64,000 nt of DNA from Struthio camelus. Its lineage: Eukaryota; Chordata; Aves; Struthioniformes; Struthionidae. This document shows, in pieces, positions 27,701 to 37,993 of the stretch. Made by a program: the position numbers and the translations under genes. The stretch is from positions 73,419,088 through 73,483,087 of the forward strand of contig NC_090945.1 of the NCBI RefSeq assembly GCF_040807025.1, read 5' to 3'. Within the stretch, counting starts at the first letter, position 1. Every line of letters starts with the position of its first letter. The notes below the pieces were generated by a model that did no database searches, was not told where the DNA came from, and was given only the letters and a program-made list of their open reading frames with translations.

Positions 27701-30700
27701 AGAATTCAGATGATGATCAGGACTTCAAGGTATTGAAATGATCAGTAACAGCTTTCTTAACAAAATGAGAACTGCTTCAGTAAAATGGAGGGAAACTTCA
27801 TTTATGTATTAGCCTATGCTTGGAAGTATCAGCAGGAAAACATTACAAGTAGCTTTAAAATTAAAGATACTTTACAAACTATGCACAAACTAAGACCAAT
27901 GGAGAGGTACAGTATTTTCTAAAGACTCACTCTAGCAGGCAAACCAGATTTACTTAAGCCAAACCCCAGAATATAAAATAATTGAAAGAGTCAAGAATTG
28001 AAAGAGTCCTGCATGACAAAGAGAATCAGAAAAATGAGGAAGAAATCGAGATGATTATCTGTTGATCAAGATTTTAAGGTTAATTAATAGTATTCATAGA
28101 TTAATAGCTTAATATTAATTTATAGATTTATAAATAAAACAATTCATAGATTAATAAACAAAATTCTTCCAAAGTAAATACTCAGATTTTCTGTATGATG
28201 GAAAGTGCAGTAGAGCTATACCTATGCTGCTCTATTTCCTTTGCTGCATGTAAAAGGCAAAACGGGCTGTGGATATTGAGCAGTTAGGGGAATGCTCCTT
28301 TGCCAGATGGAGGTGAGGCACATTAGAAACACTTTGTTGTAATTTTTCATGTTGAAATGTTCCTTGGGTGTATAGAAATATTTTGTTTCCAGCATGTCAG
28401 TCTGCCCCATTTATAAAGCACAAAATTCACAATCTTGCGTGCATGTACAAAATTATATTAGGCCTTCAGTTTTAGGCAGCTAAACCACTTCAGTTCTTGA
28501 CTTAGAAATTAGCTGTTACTTGTTTTGTTTAATACAGGAGAGACTGCTGGAAACAGCTGTAGAAAGTGTGTATGGGACCAGCAATAATATCAGTAGACTG
28601 GTGCAAAACTACTATCAGCAATTAGGAAAAATCACAGAAGATTATGAAGGGAAAAAACTTCAACAATTGAAATCCTTGCAAGGTGTGTATGATATTGACA
28701 ACTATGAGGTAATACCTGTTTTTTAACAAATACCATTCATTTTCTTATCCTTGTAGAGATGTCTTTTACAGGTAGCAGAAATATATTATTTAAAATAAAT
28801 GGCAAAGTAAAATGAATGAGTAGGTCCGTTTCCATCTTTGAAGGAGAGGTGGTAGAATACTGTAATTATTATTATCAATAACTAGTTGAATTACAGTCGT
28901 AGATGCAGGACCCCATTACTCTGTTTGATACAAACACACTGAAAGATGGCTCTGTGTCAAAGAGATCGTGGTATAACCACAGGCTCTTGTTCATCAAGTT
29001 AAGATCAGAGATAACCACCACAGTCGCAATTACCAACAGTTGTTTTTTGCAGTGCTGCTAAGTGTTACACTAAGCGTAGGTTGTCCTTACCATCTACCTC
29101 CACGATGAACCCTCTTCAATTTTGCAAATTAATGCATGCAAATAATATGAATCAATGAATTAAACATTCATAGGGAGAGGTTGTATGATGAGCCCATTAG
29201 CTGGATCATTCACCTGGAAGGGAAAAGATCCAGATTTGTAATCCGTGCTGCCATGTTAGAAAACACAAATAGTGTTGGCAGATGGCCTGCTTTCTCTGAG
29301 GCGCATGCTCTCAGCTTTAGGAAAGAGGTTCTTGTATCGATTCCTTTTTCGGCTCAATGAAAAGTTATTCTCTGTAAAGTAGAGGAAATTCATTAGAGTA
29401 AGGAGATAGAGAAAAGTTGGCTATTCCAGCCTGGAATAGCTTGTGAGCTACCATATTGTTTCTTAATTGTCAACCACTCAAAACTACTCATGAGGTTTAT
29501 GAACTACTGGATCCCACATAAATATGGACACTTTTTCATGGAATTATTTTTAATGGCTAGCAGAAGCTCAGTTCCTTCTGGGCAAGAGAACAAAAGCAAG
29601 CAGAGATCACTGGCTGCTTCTGTAAACACTCTCCTCTCCCTTGGATGAAGGCTATTGGCATTAAATGAAGTTAGCAAGTTAGCAGAATGGCAATAACATC
29701 AAAGACTAAGTATTTGAGACACATGAAGTGGATGAATGAAAGATGTTTTCCAAAAAGTAAACTTACCCATGTTAAATAGAATTGATTCTTGCACCACAAA
29801 AGCGAGATTTTTTGAAGAGCATTCATTCAAGGCTCAGATTCAGAAATGAGGCTGGGTGGATAATTTGCTAGGAAGGATTTGCGAACACCAGTAAGAGCTA
29901 GGCATATGCATTGGCTGTAAGATAGAACCAGTCTGTTTGGCACTGCCCTGTTATAAACCTTGAAAACGTTAATATTGCAAGCTAGGGTTAGGCAAAATAT
30001 GTGCTGGGATTTTTGACAATCTGTATTTTTATCACTGGCAGTAAGCAAGGCAGTTACCTAAATTATCGCAAAGTTGTTCTAAAGACCTCTTTTTCCGCGA
30101 TCCAGCTGAATACAAACATAGTCTTAATTGAAAAAATTTGAATTCCTTTAAGCAGGGATAAAACGGAAGCCTTTTCCAGAAGGTTGCTCTGATCTGAACT
30201 GAGATGGATGCCATTACGTGCTTGAATGTTTTGCTTTATCAGCGTTTGGATTATTGCTCTCAGCTGGTCTCCTAAAGAGGCTATGGGATCTAAAATACCA
30301 GTCACTAGAACCACAGCTAATCTTTCGGTAATTGCTCATTTAGAACGTTTTGTCTCCCAGTCTTTGTGTGGATATATTATTGTTTCAGTGTATTGCTGTT
30401 CCATGAGTTACAAGGAAAAACTTTACATGTGTAAATAGCTACTACAAGATCACATTTTCTTTTCAACAGAAGAAAAAGAAAATCTCTTTTGCTGCAGCAT
30501 AAGCCTACAGGCATGAAGGATGATGAGAGTATTTATGTTGGTAATAAAAGCAAGAGTGTTTTAGACTTTGGTGGCCAGAGAGAAACCTAGAAAGTCACAG
30601 ATCAAATGAATAGCTGCAGCAAAGAAAATTTTGGAAACTTACATGTGTGTGCTACAATCCAGCTGAGTTTTTCAGTAGTGATGGATGGCTACTTCTCCTT

Positions 30701-33700
30701 TGTTGGTGTTTTTCACATTAGGAGCAAGTACTAGATCCCATAAGGAACTTTGCTGTTTTAATATGTCCAAACCCTCCTTTAATTAAAGTCCAAATTTGTG
30801 ATGCACACCTCCTGCCTTTCTCCTTTCAGCTGCTGTGTCAGCCTAGAAGCACTTAAATGTCTCTCTGTGACACTTAACAGCCTGGAGTTGTGCCCCTGGG
30901 CTCAGCCAGGACAGCCTGAGACCTGCCGGCCGGCCAGCTGCTTCCCATCCAAGCTCAGCCTGGAGGCAGAGCATACCTATTTCTTCCTTTTTTAAAGGGG
31001 CTGATCGGTCAGGCAGTCTCCAAGCACAATTACCACACTGAGCGAATGATTCTCCTTACCAAATACACTTGTAACCTCTCTCTAAAACACAAGATGGAAA
31101 AGCAACGCTGGCAGTAGAGCCACGTGTATTGCCCAGTGGTTAGCATGTGCACTTAGGAAATTGCTTCTGTACTTCATCAAGTGACAGCTAAATAGGAAAC
31201 ACATCACAGTCTAGCAAGTAAGGACCTTAATTCCAAGCACCCCTCTCCCAGTGAGTCTGCCTAACATCAGGCAACAGGGTATTGTTTCCTTGTGCATCTG
31301 TAGCCCCTATGAATTTTAATTTATGGTCTGCCTGAAGAAAGGTGGCGAGCACCTGCACTCTCCTGGCCAGCCCAGCCCGGCCTGGCCTGGCCTGGTGGAT
31401 AGCCAGTACCCATTCTTGTGCGCGGTGTCTGGGCAGGAGAGGTGCCTGCCAGCCATTACAGGTGCTTGAAAAAGGTAGGATGAGCTTTCTCACTCCCTAT
31501 CTGTTGCATACCCATCCACCTCCCTCCCTCTATGTTTTCCAAAAAAGTAACCATTCGCAACAGTGTATGTGAAGAAACCTACCCTATGTCTGACGTTGCA
31601 ATTTTCATTCAGGTATTTCAGGTCCAGCTTGAGGCATCAATATTTTTTCATAAAATTTCTCTTTTCACTTCTACATTAATCAGTCAGCCCAGTGGGAGGA
31701 AAAAATAAAAATCAGAATTCACTGGCCATTACTGTCCGAGCTAAATGACTCAAAGTGGTGTCTGATTATGCAAGAAGTTACAATGGCAGAGCAGGTGTAC
31801 ATAAGAAGGGCTTAGTATCCCTCAAGAGCAAATAATATGGAAAGACTACCTAGAATTTATATTAATTTAATTGATTAATTTGTGCTGATGGAAAAGGTAA
31901 GTTGAAAGGTTGCCCCAGTTAAAAGCAGGGTTTGTAATTTTGAGCAGAAAATCTTACAGATGTTATTTCAGCAGAAAGAGGTGAAAGGAGCAGACTTAGA
32001 AAGAAACAAGAGAATGAACAGGTATTGAAAGAAAAACTGAACAAAGGCCTCCTGGATGCATCGTCTGCAGTCCATCAAAGGTAAGAGCAGGCAGGAATAC
32101 TACTGGCTCTATTTTAGTGTTGTGACTTGTTGTAGATCTGTATTAATGTCCAGCTTAATAAATGTCTTACTTTGGAATTTTGTGTTTTGTCTTTGAAAGA
32201 AAAGAAGTAACTATTGCCAAATTAGCCTAATCCTGGGCAATATGCTCTAGGTGACCCTGCTTGAACAGGGAGGTTGGACTAGATGATCTCCAGAGGTCCC
32301 TTCCAACCTAAACGATTCTGTGTGATTCTGTGAATTATATCTACTCTTTGATCACAGAAAATTACGTTCTTATTAAACTTTTTGATGCTCGTTAATTAAA
32401 GACTGAAGAACTATGTATAGACAGTTAGAGAACAAAAAACGATTCCAAAACATACGTCAATTTTTAAAAGAAATTTAAAATAAATGAAGGATGGGAACTG
32501 ATGCCGTTCATTTCATTACATTTTATCTTTTCTGCTTTGAATTATCAAAGTATGTGTTAGTTTGCTGTTGAATAAGTGTAAATGCATGAATAATATTCGA
32601 AATGCCAAGATTTCAATGAATGCTTAGGCAGTCAAGCTTATTTCCATTAAATTTAGGGCTGAATCCCTCAAATATTAATTAAATAAAAAGCAGTAATGAA
32701 TTAAATATGATTTTGCAAAAATTAGAATCCAAACAAAAAAAAAGCACTGCAAACTCAAAGGAATAACGTATCACCGTAAAAAGCTATATTCTGTGCATTT
32801 GCAGGACTTGGCAAACATGATATTTTTGTAATTTTTTTTTTACTTTTTGCTTTTTATCCAAAACAACTTAGCATCTCCAGTTTTGACATAGTAAAAAGTT
32901 TAATAGTTTTTTAGATGCTCTGCTCCTTCTAAATTGAAAGAAATCATTACCCATTTTCTGTTTTTCATTCTTGTTTGAAATAGTTCAGAAATGGATTCAT
33001 GTAATGAAGGGCTTCAGAAAAGATCTGTTAGTCATTCAATATCAACTTCATTATTTACCCTCATATACAAATTCAGTTCTAGCTGTTGTCTCGTTTTTTT
33101 TTCCTCCCATAATATGTTCTGATATTTTAAAATAAAATCCAGTTAAAATGGCCTTCATGCAAGCAGAAGATGCGGTAATAAGGAAAGTTATTTTGTATTT
33201 ATGTTGATCTCACTTAGTCAGCAATAAAGCCCCATTTCCTGTTGCTGTTAGGATTTCTTCTAGGGTCAAATCCCAGACCTGTGTAAATCAATGGCAAAAT
33301 TTCCATTAGTTTATCTCACTCTTATTAAACCCAATAGAAATTCTTTTATGTGTTTTGGCCTTTGGTGCAAGGTTATGAGTACAAGTTCAAAGAGCAAATT
33401 TTGAAAGGTCAGGTTCTGCAAGCATTGACCGTGACAATAGCAATTTAATAAAGTGTAGCTGCCAAGAACAGTTTGTGGTACCTCCTTCCCTGAAGGACTG
33501 CGGTGGGTGACTGACAGTATTACTTCAAGTTAGATCAGGAAAGAGAAAAGAAAAATTAAAGATTGCAACAAAGTTGCAATCATTCAGGTTCTGCTATATT
33601 AATATGAATCTTTAACTAGCAAAATAAGATAATCAAATAATATAGACGTCAATGCTCCAGATGCCAAGTTTTCAGTTGTCAATTTTTTGACTCCATCTCA

Positions 33701-36700
33701 ACCTGGTACGGAAGAGCCTTAAATGAAATAGGTACTTCTTAATCCTGTATCCTTACACCTGATCCTCCAGCAGCTTGTCTTTTTGGCAGTTAGACAGAAC
33801 TGACCTGACGATTCAGTGCAGAAAGTGCACCATGGTTTTTGAAGGCAGACTTTATCATTACAGCACTAAATTCCAACTCCCAAAGTCCAGGGATGGACAA
33901 CCCAAACTCCTACTGCAATTCCTTCCTCAGAGAGGAACCTGTATTCCATGGACAGCCAATGCAGGCTGTTAAAATAAAAATCTACAGCAAAATTAGTTGT
34001 CCCAGCAGGAGCTGGATGAGCTGATATTGTTAATGAGCCTTTCTTTCCATAAAATCTTCTAAATATGCTTTGCCAGCACTGTATTCCTTCCTTGAACTGA
34101 ACAAATGGGTACTCTCAAATTTCCCTTTACCAGAATGGCGCTGCAGCAAAAGAAGGTTTTGGCTCAGTTTGAACTGCAGCAGCAGATTCGTCTGGACTGC
34201 CTGAAACAGAAGATGCTGGGATTGCATCAGCTAGAAACTGAGTTGGAGACTCAGCTCCAGGTAAATCCGGGTAGAATGACTCATGGATCTGAAGCAGTCT
34301 ACAGCAAAACCTCTGAGAGGTTGTATCAGTCTTTTCTGTGGTCCAGTTGAAATCAGTGCTAAGACTCCCCACTGTCTTTACCATTGAAGCTATTGCTCAA
34401 AACCCAGTAACGCACACAGACAAGTTCACGGTTTGAAACAGTTTCCCCCAAAGAATACTGATTAGGTTAAAGAAGATCACTAGGATGTGAGGGAGGCATT
34501 ATATTCTTTGCCTTACTTGTTGACAGTTTTGTACTGAGTCTATGACAAGTACAGACTCACTCCTTGGTTACTTGGACATCTCTTTCCATGTAGTCAGGTG
34601 GAGGATACACAGCCTCCTTACCTCAGGGCACTTGAGTTCACAGTCACAGCAAAGGCAACCAGGGCCAAACTCAGTGTGCATGTGATCAGCACAGTTGCAT
34701 GGCAGATCTCCTGCTCCTCATCACACACATGTTCATGTTGAGTGAGGTTAACGGGAAGCTATAGTTAGTTCTCCTCACTGAATCTTTTTGCACTAGGAAA
34801 CACATCCCTGATGCTCACTATTATTTTCTATGTTTCCACAATGACATATGACAGGCTCCTTTTTTGTCATGCCCTGTATAGAATGGCATAATGCAGAAGC
34901 AAGCTGATTTTTGTTAATTTGCTTCTGTTTTATCTCTGTGGGCAGGAAGCAGAGCAGGACTTTGTCACAGAACTAGCTACGCTGGCCCGCGTTCCACTCC
35001 CCATGAAGCAGCAGCTTTCCAAAAGGAGCAAGCCAACAGGTTGGTACAATGCCAAATTGTTTTAAATGCTTTATTCCTGGTCTGATGTCAGTGAATTGCT
35101 TGCACTTGCGCCATATTTTAATGACGGGGCACAGAAAAGAGGCAGTATGAACAGGCAATTAATATTTTAATTAACGCTGATATGGACCATCTGATATTTG
35201 GGCCAGAATATGTTACCCATCATAGCCTCCTTAGCTCAGTATAGCAAATGGGAAGACAAGGCACAAACATTTAGAAGTAAATAGTCTTCTGGGCCTTGTT
35301 GTAAAGTGCTTAATTCTTTTTTCAAACAGAAAAAAATCTGGTACTATTCTACTGATTATATTCTGCCCTGCCCATATTACAGCAATTTTCCATGTCACTG
35401 ATATTAGCCAGATACCATGCCCCAATAAGCTAAAGCTCCAATTTATTCTCATGAAAAATCTCCTCTGTCAACTGTGTCCAAGGACAATTATCCATTAATT
35501 AGCATTGAAGTAGCAGCGCTTACCTGCTGGAGTACACTAAGTGGAAGCTAAATAATGTTGCCAGGGAAGTTACTGCATCATTCCACATCTGACTGCATGT
35601 CTTACAGTATAACACAATGTAATTTTAGGAGAGATTTTTTTTTGTCCATGCCTTTTCCTTAGTAGATGGGAGAATTGGGACATAGAGAAGTAAGGTGACT
35701 TTCTAAGGTCACCTAGCTCACCGATAGCAGAATCACATGTAAGTGTCACGTTTCCTCACTCCAGAGCAGTTCTTTAGCCAATCGATGATATTATGTCCAC
35801 TGAGATAAGTATTTGACTTAATTTTTCAAACCAGAATTATTGTTTTCGTCTTTATCATCTTCTTTCAAAAGGACTCTCTTCAGCTTGACCACTACATTTT
35901 TGGGAGGACAGCAGAGCTGACTCATGGTCAACTCATGGCCAACTTTCTCATGGTAGAATGCAAGAATCAATCTTCCCCCACACATACTCAAAAGTAAAAC
36001 CTTATTGAATCAGGAAATCTTAAATAATTGTATAATTTCCTGCTGTTTTAACAAATTAGGCTAATTCATTAGTTCAACAGATGCTTAGGGACAAATCGTC
36101 AGAATAGCAGTTGTGTTCCCTAATCCACATCTGGCATGATTTGAGTGTGCAAATTTTCATCATTTGTCCTGTGGAATTTCTCTGTCAATATCTAAATGAA
36201 ACATTTTGCGTTACATTTGAAAGATGAGACAAGTTCCTGAAAGAGAAAAGTAGCTCACTCACCTGGACAATTTTGAAGTCTCTTTCCCCAGTCGATCATT
36301 TTCCAAGCGCGCAGAGCTGTTTCTCCTGCTGTGCGTGTTAACCCCAGAGAGGCACACGGAAACTTAGCTTAAGGTCCTACAAGCCATGACTTTTTAACAT
36401 CGGGTTGTTCTGTCTCAAATCACATAAAATTATGAAGCAACTTTTCTTCTATTTGCTGCTAGTTAAGAACCACGTGCAATTATTTGCTAAGAAAACACTT
36501 GATAGTGCTTTCAGCTGTTATATTTCACAAACTCCCTTCAATATCTGGCAAGTATGCAAGCTCAAGATCCACTCTGTGGATAGTCTAATGGATAGTCAAA
36601 AAACAATACTCTGTACTAATGTAAAATTGGAATCATCCCTTGGAATAGCAACATAGATGTGTGTGTTACTATGCTAGAAATGAGAGTATATTTTTCTGCT

Positions 36701-37993
36701 TTAGATTAATCAGAAAGAAACAAGCTATAATATCTGTGGGGGTTTTAAACTCGCATATCTGTGTCTATTCAGGGGTAAAAATGAACTCAAAAAGAAAGAC
36801 CTTTCAGTCTCCAGAATCAGAAGACAAAGGCGATTCTCATGAAAATATTCGGGAGCCCCCTGGACAGGCTTCTGGCTTATGCAGGTATGGTAGAAGGTAA
36901 AAAACAATGTCCCATGAAAAAGCTTCTTACAAAAAGCAGTACAAAACCTATTTCCTAAGCAGGTATGTCAGTCAAAACCAAAATATAACACCTACATTAG
37001 CTGATCATCTTCCTTAGTATTTACTTCTCACATGTACCTCACCTTTTTGTCCCCCATACTTTCTTTTTAAGTTTACAGAAGTCATCTGAGTTGGCTCATC
37101 TGTGCTGTTACATATTTTATAAGTAACTTTGTTTTATGTAGAGAAATGAGAAATACTATGTTTCCAAATTTCTTCTAAGTAGGTTTTTAAAACCTGGGTC
37201 ACAGAGAGCATAAATCAGCACAGACAATTGAATCCAGTGGAACTAGGCTGACTTATAGCAACCAAAATATGGTCTGTGGTATTTAGGCTTTCAAGTACCA
37301 CCTTTATTTCACAAACAAAGGCAAGCGCCGGTCTTTGGCTGATGAGAGCAGCGGCTCTAACAGTGATTTTTCTTGATAGATGTTTCGATTGGCTTATGCT
37401 GGGGTGCTAACTACAGGAGGAAAAATAGCTACAAACCTGAAAGATGCCAGCTGATTACTACGGGCAGATCAAACCAGCCAGCTGGTCGCTGGGGCTTGAT
37501 ATATTGAGCAGAGAAAATCCTGTTGACAGGCAAGGCAAACAGTTGGTTCTCAGGAGCCGCAGGCCTTTGGGGAAAAGTATTTATCCCCTGAGTGACCTCA
37601 GCCTGGGACTGACTTCAGAAGATGGCTCCTTTCCCTGATGGCATCAACCCTTTTCACACACTCCTTTCCCACAGCCAGCAAGGGATACAGGCGTAGGGAA
37701 CGGGGACACAACAAAGGAACATTTATCTTTATGGAACTTTGTTTTGGCAGGCTAAACAGTGGCAGCTGAAACCTGCAAGTGCAAAAAATTATAATCAAAT
37801 AACAAGCTCCTTTCTCCACATATAAAAATGAATTTACTTAAAGAGCGAATCATAGCCTTTGAAAAACTTGGTCTACAATTTTGTTTTATTGTTCTTATTT
37901 CTTTCTTTCAGAGATAAATTGCAGAGTTCACATGAAGGGGAGACTGAGCCAAGGAAAAACTCAAAGATGCTAAAGAAAAGAGGCAACAGGTAG
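636..37993 (+). CDS. EVC: EVC ciliary complex protein, C-terminal part (12 exons)
   Basis: Joined coding exons: 636-784, 3240-3338, 14726-14938, 22507-22616, 23982-24192, 27523-27729, 28538-28682, 31972-32080, 34134-34260, 34946-35039, 36773-36884, 37912-37993. They give about 552 codons with consistent phases, and the product aligns with vertebrate EVC from mid-protein to the stop. Human EVC is 992 residues in 21 exons, so these are inferred to be exons 10-21. The N-terminal membrane anchor and first exons lie upstream of the window. EVC is known to pair with EVC2 at the base of the primary cilium and to promote Smoothened-dependent Hedgehog signalling. The retained part is charged, Gln/Glu/Leu-rich and probably largely helical or coiled-coil. 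No stop or frameshift interrupts it. Identification rests on family recognition by eye; a protein search would settle it. Confidence 0.95.
785..3239 (+). other. EVC intron
   Basis: 2.5 kb of AT-rich intron. It holds a short CT dinucleotide run at 1903-1917 and no recognisable gene or element. Short open frames at 1560-1971 and 2890-3087 have no splice context or homology that I recognise. Confidence 0.6.
3240..3338 (+). CDS. EVC: EVC exon (about human exon 11)
   Basis: 99 nt, phase 0 to 0, between CCCTTAG and AAG|GTGCCA. Reads [20 protein letters not shown], which aligns with human [20 protein letters not shown]. A short acidic helix (DLEEEDD) sits in the middle. The donor is weaker than average at +3 to +6. 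Confidence 0.92.
6757..6866 (-). repeat. Unclassified dispersed repeat, copy A (inverted)
   Basis: The reverse complement matches 9695-9805. Over a core of about 76 bases I count 5 differences (about 93% identity), including the shared run TGGTAAGAAGTCAAAAAC. It is oriented opposite to copies B and C. No family is recognised. Confidence 0.7.
7528..7625. repeat. AT-rich TATA/TGTA microsatellite
   Basis: About 100 bases made almost entirely of TATA, TGTA and TACA steps, imperfect throughout. It sits inside the long EVC intron. Confidence 0.75.
8434..8616 (+). repeat. Unclassified dispersed repeat, copy B
   Basis: Shares ordered blocks with 9706-9965: TTACCAGGCAAGCT, CTTTGAGGTCTTTATC, ACAGTTCTGTGAAACT, ATTGCTACAATCATATC and a terminal GCTAAAGCT. 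It is more diverged and shorter than copy C, which carries extra bases in the middle. Confidence 0.6.
9695..9965 (+). repeat. Unclassified dispersed repeat, copy C (longest)
   Basis: The left third is near-identical to inverted copy A, and the whole length is alignable in blocks with copy B. It has no obvious terminal inverted repeats, target-site duplications or poly-A tail, so its class is unknown. An 87-codon open frame on the reverse strand overlaps it but resembles no protein I know. Confidence 0.65.
14726..14938 (+). CDS. EVC: EVC exon (about human exon 12)
   Basis: 213 nt, phase 0 to 0, between CTGTTAG and AAG|GTAGGG. It holds two strongly conserved EVC blocks: [12 protein letters not shown] (human LFLQTLPGMTGL) and [12 protein letters not shown] (human QQWKLFQELLEQ). 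The exon starts [16 protein letters not shown]. This is one of the clearest orthology matches in the window. Confidence 0.95.
14939..22506 (+). other. EVC intron with CpG-dense cluster
   Basis: 7.6 kb. It contains a (TATACA)n-like run at 16101-16119, a 16-A run at 19032-19047, a reverse-strand 179-codon open frame at 19281-19820 that I do not recognise, and a CpG-rich stretch at about 21120-21345. The rest is ordinary AT-rich intron. Confidence 0.6.
21120..21345. promoter_or_regulatory. Intronic CpG-dense cluster (possible small CpG island)
   Basis: About 23 CpG dinucleotides by eye in some 225 bases, with several CGCG steps and high G+C. The flanking intron is AT-rich and nearly CpG-free. 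A 107-codon open frame (21107-21430) crosses it but shows no recognised homology. It could be an internal promoter or enhancer, or an inserted GC-rich element. No TATA box or initiator is clear. Confidence 0.4.
22507..22616 (+). CDS. EVC: EVC exon (about human exon 13)
   Basis: 110 nt, phase 0 to 2, between TTTTAG and GATGA|GTAAGT. Reads [16 protein letters not shown] and then [12 protein letters not shown]; human has VWMEECALSSVLQTHL and GVLGRLGGLTEE. Joining the last two bases to the A at 23982 gives a Glu codon and [11 protein letters not shown], which fits human EESTRCVLQGH. This shows that the 38-nt exon-like segment at 22768 is skipped in the conserved transcript. Confidence 0.93.
22617..23981 (+). 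other. EVC intron with pseudo-exon
   Basis: 1.4 kb. The only notable content is the exon-like 38-nt segment at 22768-22805 with good splice signals. Otherwise no feature was seen. Confidence 0.6.
22768..22805 (+). other. Candidate cryptic or poison exon in EVC
   Basis: 38 nt preceded by a pyrimidine-rich CCCCCTTTTTTCAG and followed by CTG|GTAAGT, both close to consensus. The length is not a multiple of three. Inclusion would shift the frame and reach a TAA at 24041-24043 within the next exon. The segment has no counterpart in human EVC. It may be unused or may act as a regulated decoy. Confidence 0.35.
23982..24192 (+). CDS. EVC: EVC exon (about human exon 14)
   Basis: 211 nt, phase 2 to 0, between TTTTTACAG and GTG|GTAGGT. 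Contains [20 protein letters not shown], matching human [20 protein letters not shown], followed by [13 protein letters not shown] (human CLDEHQWQLLRAL). The frame is fixed by this alignment; the other two frames hit stops or have no similarity. Confidence 0.95.
24193..27522 (+). other. EVC intron
   Basis: 3.3 kb. A 16-A run lies at 25802-25817. The open frames at 25221-25571 (+) and 26013-26345 (-) have no recognised homology or splice context. Nothing else is evident. Confidence 0.6.
27523..27729 (+). CDS. EVC: EVC exon (about human exon 15)
   Basis: 207 nt, phase 0 to 0, between CTACCAG and AAG|GTATTG. Reads [20 protein letters not shown] and [18 protein letters not shown]; human has LQQHMECAIGQALLVHAR. 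It is Glu/Gln-rich and strongly helical, probably coiled-coil. It ends in an acidic DDDQDFK, against human DRDDFK. Confidence 0.95.
27730..28537 (+). other. EVC intron
   Basis: 0.8 kb, AT-rich. It has a short direct repeat of ATTGAAAGAGTC near 27990-28010 and reiterated TTCATAGATTAATA units at 28090-28160. No gene content. Confidence 0.6.
28538..28682 (+). CDS. EVC: EVC exon (about human exon 16)
   Basis: 145 nt, phase 0 to 1, between AATACAG and CAAG|GTGTGT. Contains [19 protein letters not shown] and [13 protein letters not shown]; human has EAAVESVYVTSAGVSRLVQ and YYQQIGRIMEDHE. A second donor, GAG|GTAATA, lies 26 nt downstream. Only the first donor keeps the following exon in the conserved RLRKKQE frame. 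Reading through would stop at 28724-28726. Confidence 0.93.
28683..31971 (+). other. EVC intron
   Basis: 3.3 kb. GC-richer patches occur at 30895-30965 and 31340-31460, the latter with a short GGCCT pentamer run at about 31377-31393. No exon or known element was found. The reverse-strand open frame at 31227-31493 is not recognised. Confidence 0.6.
31972..32080 (+). CDS. EVC: EVC exon (about human exon 17)
   Basis: 109 nt, phase 1 to 2, ending AAAG|GTAAGA. The frame reads [16 protein letters not shown] through to SSAVHQR; human has ERMENYKLRKKQE and TSQAVHQR. The acceptor is a tandem TTTCAGCAG. The first AG (exon from 31972) adds one Ala and keeps human length (LQAER against human LQGER). The second AG (from 31975) gives LQER. 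Confidence 0.9.
32081..34133 (+). other. EVC intron with CR1 tail
   Basis: 2 kb. It holds the CR1 3' fragment at 32226-32332 near its start. The rest is AT-rich and featureless, apart from a possible old repeat remnant around 33220-33330. Confidence 0.6.
32226..32332 (+). mobile_element. CR1 LINE 3'-end fragment
   Basis: Shows the CR1 3'-terminal signature GGTTGGACTAGATGATCTCC then GGTCCCTTCCAACC, closing with two copies of GATTCTGTG. CR1 is the dominant bird LINE and ends in short 8-mer repeats rather than poly-A. Only about 107 bases remain, strongly 5'-truncated, in the EVC sense orientation just after the 31972-32080 exon. No reverse-transcriptase coding sequence is present. Confidence 0.9.
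34134..34260 (+). CDS. EVC: EVC exon (about human exon 18)
   Basis: 127 nt, phase 2 to 0, between CCCTTTACCAG and CAG|GTAAAT. Reads [20 protein letters not shown], then [13 protein letters not shown]; human has [20 protein letters not shown] and LLEAQLETQLQ. It is Gln-rich and helical. An upstream in-frame start at 34105 is intronic and not relevant. Confidence 0.94.
34261..34945 (+). other. EVC intron
   Basis: 0.7 kb with no recognisable feature. Confidence 0.6.
34946..35039 (+). CDS. EVC: EVC exon (about human exon 19)
   Basis: 94 nt, phase 0 to 1, between GTGGGCAG and ACAG|GTTGGT (a weak donor after the GT). Reads [19 protein letters not shown]; human has EAEQNFISELAALARVPLA. Basic residues follow (KRSKPT). 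Confidence 0.93.
35040..36772 (+). other. EVC intron
   Basis: 1.7 kb, AT-rich. No gene or recognised element. Confidence 0.6.
36773..36884 (+). CDS. EVC: EVC exon (about human exon 20)
   Basis: 112 nt, phase 1 to 2, between TATTCAG and GCAG|GTATGG. Encodes a low-complexity polar stretch ([17 protein letters not shown], then PGQASGLC). It aligns only loosely with the human basic and Ser-rich tail segment. Phase continuity on both sides and the conserved last exon support it. Confidence 0.85.
36885..37911 (+). other. EVC last intron
   Basis: 1 kb. Nothing recognisable inside. Confidence 0.6.
37912..37993 (+). CDS. EVC: EVC terminal coding exon and stop
   Basis: Begins after TTCTTTCAG; one base completes an Arg codon. 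The C-terminus is [12 protein letters not shown] followed by TAG, matching human GNSKKMLKRRSNL-stop. The conserved basic KMLK tail fixes both frame and end. The stop codon lies inside a donor-like CAG|GTAGTA, but the orthologue terminates at this position too, so a stop is the better reading. The 3' UTR follows. Confidence 0.94.
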
